From the NCBI GenBank assembly GCA_905373185.1, contig CAJPSE010000079.1:1-7387 (forward strand): a stretch of DNA of 7,387 nt, written 5' to 3'. The notes beneath the pieces were generated by a model, which ran no database searches, had not been told where the DNA came from, and saw only the letters and a program-made list of their open reading frames with translations. Positions 6,051 to 7,387 of the stretch are shown here, piece after piece (within the stretch, counting starts at the first letter, position 1; each line of letters starts with the position of its first letter). Position numbers and translations under genes: made by a program. This stretch comes from an uncultured Fretibacterium sp. (GTDB taxonomy: Bacteria; Synergistota; Synergistia; Synergistales; Aminobacteriaceae).

Positions 6051-6056
6051 AAGGAG
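6051..6056 (+). promoter_or_regulatory. Shine-Dalgarno deciding the encFtn GTG start
   Basis: AAGGAG lies 9 nt before GTG at 6066. No ATG in this frame lies between the site and the conserved part of the protein. Confidence 0.75.
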
Positions 6057-6065
6057 CGATCTGCC

Positions 6066-6425
6066 GTGCCCGATTTTCCCAACCCGTTTTCAGGCAACGT
6101 CGACCGAAAGGTCAACAAGGAGGAACTGGTGCAGGCCCTGCGCGTCGACATCGCCGGGGAGCTCGAGGCCATGTTTCTCTACGACGCCCACGCCCAGGCG
6201 ACCGACGATCCTCTGGTGCGCAAGGTTCTGATGGACATCCGGGACGAGGAAAAGGCCCACGTCGGCGAGCTGATGACCCTGCTGCGTTACCTCGAGCCCA
6301 ACTGGTCGGAGTTCCTCGCCGAGGGGGAGGGGGAGGTACTCGAGGTCATGGAGGAACTCGGCATCGCACCCCCCAAGCAGGATACCGCTCCCGGCTCGAC
6401 CGTCGGCAGCCTCATCGAGAAGTAG
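6066..6425 (+). CDS. encapsulated ferritin-like protein (EncFtn), encapsulin cargo
   Basis: A 119-residue encapsulated ferritin. Two helices carry the half-ferritin motif: GELEAMFLYD (31-40) and RDEEKAHVGEL (59-69), giving Glu32, Glu34, Tyr39, Glu62 and His65. In Rhodospirillum rubrum EncFtn the ferroxidase centre forms between two subunits from Glu32, Glu62 and His65, and that set is intact. The neighbouring positions 31 and 38, Glu and Trp there, are Gly and Leu here. A Pro/Gly-rich linker (102-110) leads to the C-terminal TVGSLIEK, a typical encapsulin cargo-loading peptide. The protein should oxidise Fe(II) inside the shell encoded 34 bp downstream. The start is GTG, supported by AAGGAG 9 nt upstream; the preceding intergenic repeats may control it. 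Family members are usually about 95-140 residues. Confidence 0.93.
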   Translation: MPDFPNPFSGNVDRKVNKEELVQALRVDIAGELEAMFLYDAHAQATDDPLVRKVLMDIRDEEKAHVGELMTLLRYLEPNWSEFLAEGEGEVLEVMEELGIAPPKQDTAPGSTVGSLIEK

Positions 6426-6459
6426 CGGCCGATCCGAAAGAGAAGGAGGCATAAAAATT

Positions 6460-7281
6460 ATGGAAGATTATCTCGGGAGAGCCGCTTCTCCCCTTTCCGA
6501 AGAGCTCTGGAAGCGTCTGGACGAGGCCGTCGTCGAGACGGCGAAGGAGATCCTCACAGCACGGAAATTTCTGCCATTGTACGGCCCGCTGGGCCCCGGC
6601 GTGCAGGTCGCGCCGACCGACAGCCCGGTCCGCGAGGAGAGGACCGAGAACGGCTTCACCTTTTCGCCAAGGCGTTCTTTCGTCGAGGTGCCTCAGCTTT
6701 CCGAGGATCTCTGGCTCCTGTGGCGCGACCTCGAGGCGGCCGAGCGTGAGGGACAGCCGGCCGACCTCTCCTCCGCGCGAATAGCGGCACAGGCCCTCTG
6801 CCGCCGCGAGGACCACATGGTCTTTTACGGGGTCAAGTCCCTGGGCGTGGACGGCCTGCTCACCGTTCCCGGCGTCGGCAAGCTCAAGCGCGGCGACTGG
6901 GGGACGGGCGAGGGAGCCTTCATCGACATCGTCGCCGGGGTCTCGGCCCTGCAACAGAGAGGGCGCATGAGCCGCCACACCCTGGTCGTCAGCCCGGACC
7001 TGTTCGTACAGCTCCACCACATCCAGCAGGGAACGGGGCTCATGGAGATCGAACGCGTCCATCAATTGCTGGAGGGGCGTATCTTCCAGGCCACGGTGCT
7101 CCAGCCCGGGACCGCCCTGTTGCTCTGCGCCCAGCCGCAGTACATGGACCTGCTGGTCGGACAGGACATTCGGACGGCCTACACCGAACAGGTGGAGCTG
7201 AACCATCACCTCCGCATTCTGGAGACGGCGCTTCCCCGCATCAAGTATCCCGACGCCGTGGTGGTCTATCAGCCTGAATAG
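6460..7281 (+). CDS. encapsulin shell protein (family 1, HK97 fold)
   Basis: A 273-residue type 1 encapsulin that self-assembles into an icosahedral protein nanocompartment; Thermotoga maritima encapsulin is about 265 residues. Order of landmarks: N-terminal cargo-binding helix region (LGRAASPLSEELWKRLDEA, RKFLPLYGPLG at 36-46), E-loop region (about 50-75), SEDLWLLWRDLE (81-92), LSSARIAAQALCRREDHMVF (103-122), the GVKSLGVDGLL segment (124-134), the A-domain with TLVVSPDLF (174-182), VGQDIRTAYTE (233-243), and a C-terminal strand ending VVVYQPE. AAGGAGG lies 10 nt before the ATG, and the gene is 34 bp after the cargo gene, so they form one operon. Given an EncFtn partner it should form an iron-storage compartment. 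Shell size (60, 180 or 240 subunits) cannot be read from sequence. The stop codon lies inside a 13-bp tandem repeat. Confidence 0.95.
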   Translation: MEDYLGRAASPLSEELWKRLDEAVVETAKEILTARKFLPLYGPLGPGVQVAPTDSPVREERTENGFTFSPRRSFVEVPQLSEDLWLLWRDLEAAEREGQPADLSSARIAAQALCRREDHMVFYGVKSLGVDGLLTVPGVGKLKRGDWGTGEGAFIDIVAGVSALQQRGRMSRHTLVVSPDLFVQLHHIQQGTGLMEIERVHQLLEGRIFQATVLQPGTALLLCAQPQYMDLLVGQDIRTAYTEQVELNHHLRILETALPRIKYPDAVVVYQPE

Positions 7282-7323
7282 CCGTCCTGAATAGCCGTCC
7301 CGAATAACCGCCGAATAGCCGGT
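7273..7323. repeat. 13-bp tandem repeat over the encapsulin stop codon
   Basis: CCTGAATAGCCGT occurs exactly at 7273-7285 and 7286-7298, followed by two degenerate units (7299-7310 and 7311-7323). The first unit supplies the last codons, Pro-Glu-stop, of the encapsulin gene; later units are downstream of it. Confidence 0.85.
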
Positions 7324-7343
7324 CCGTCCATTTTCGAGGACCG
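7320..7343 (+). terminator. short hairpin after the encapsulin operon
   Basis: CGGTCC (7320-7325) pairs with GGACCG (7338-7343) around a 12-nt loop, followed by only TTT. A weak terminator at best; the stronger hairpin just downstream is the likelier end. Confidence 0.3.
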
Positions 7344-7349
7344 TTTGCA

Positions 7350-7385
7350 CTCAGGGCGTGTCGGCTCACCCCGGCACGCCCTGAG
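7350..7385 (+). terminator. terminator hairpin of the encapsulin operon
   Basis: CTCAGGGCGTGTCGG (7350-7364), loop CTCACC and CCGGCACGCCCTGAG (7371-7385) form a 15-bp GC-rich stem with a single G-U wobble. The window ends two bases later, so the T-run that would confirm an intrinsic terminator cannot be seen. It is 68 bp past the encapsulin stop. Confidence 0.65.
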
Positions 7386-7387
7386 CC

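Noticed and set aside
6041..6454. Plus-strand open frame of 137 codons overlapping encFtn
   Set aside because: Alternative frame of the EncFtn gene, Arg/Gly-rich and without a ribosome binding site of its own.
6412..7350. Minus-strand open frame of 312 codons opposite the encapsulin gene
   Set aside because: Shadow of the encapsulin coding strand; the plus-strand product is unambiguous.

Overview
The window is a GC-rich bacterial chromosomal segment: GC-biased third codon positions, strong Shine-Dalgarno sequences, and some GTG/TTG starts. The combination of a Firmicute-type YerC/TrpR-like repressor, SpmA/SpmB homologues, a PucR-type regulator and an encapsulin with encapsulated-ferritin cargo suggests a high-GC anaerobe such as a Synergistota member or a clostridial relative. 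That placement is inference from gene content. Nothing in the window shows that the host sporulates.

Layout, left to right. (1) 4-734, minus: remains of a PucR-family purine-catabolism-type regulator, more AT-rich than its neighbours and frameshifted; its C-terminal half is not visible. (2) 797-2851, minus: uvrB, the nucleotide-excision-repair helicase, complete, most likely starting at a TTG. (3) 2852-3141: divergent control region with a 13-bp tandem repeat, a good promoter for the rightward gene and a 10-bp direct repeat around its -10 box. (4) 3142-3432, plus: yerC, a small TrpR-like DNA-binding protein. (5) 3433-3609: convergent intergenic region with two strong hairpins, one of them a stem of about 20 bp. 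(6) 3610-5750, minus: operon spmA-spmB-ldcA, a pair of spore-maturation-type membrane proteins followed by an LD-carboxypeptidase, with a promoter at 5823-5852. (7) 5751-6065: divergent intergenic region holding two different 13-bp tandem arrays bracketed by a 9-bp inverted repeat. (8) 6066-7281, plus: a two-gene encapsulin operon, first the encapsulated ferritin cargo with a C-terminal loading peptide, then the shell protein, followed by another 13-bp tandem array and a 15-bp hairpin at the window edge.

How the genes work together. The two rightward genes at the end form a self-contained iron-storage nanocompartment: the ferroxidase is recruited into the shell by its C-terminal tail. The minus-strand operon pairs SpmAB with a peptidoglycan-trimming carboxypeptidase. 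This parallels the dacB-spmA-spmB arrangement of Bacillus, with an S66 LD-carboxypeptidase in place of a DD-carboxypeptidase. UvrB and YerC are ordinary housekeeping/regulatory genes diverging from a shared control region.

The most unusual signal is not a gene. Four separate arrays, in three different intergenic regions, contain tandem repeats with the same 13-bp period but unrelated sequences. I did not find a clearly undescribed multi-gene system; the repeat pattern, the large hairpin at 3517-3561 and the spmAB-ldcA linkage are the best candidates for follow-up.
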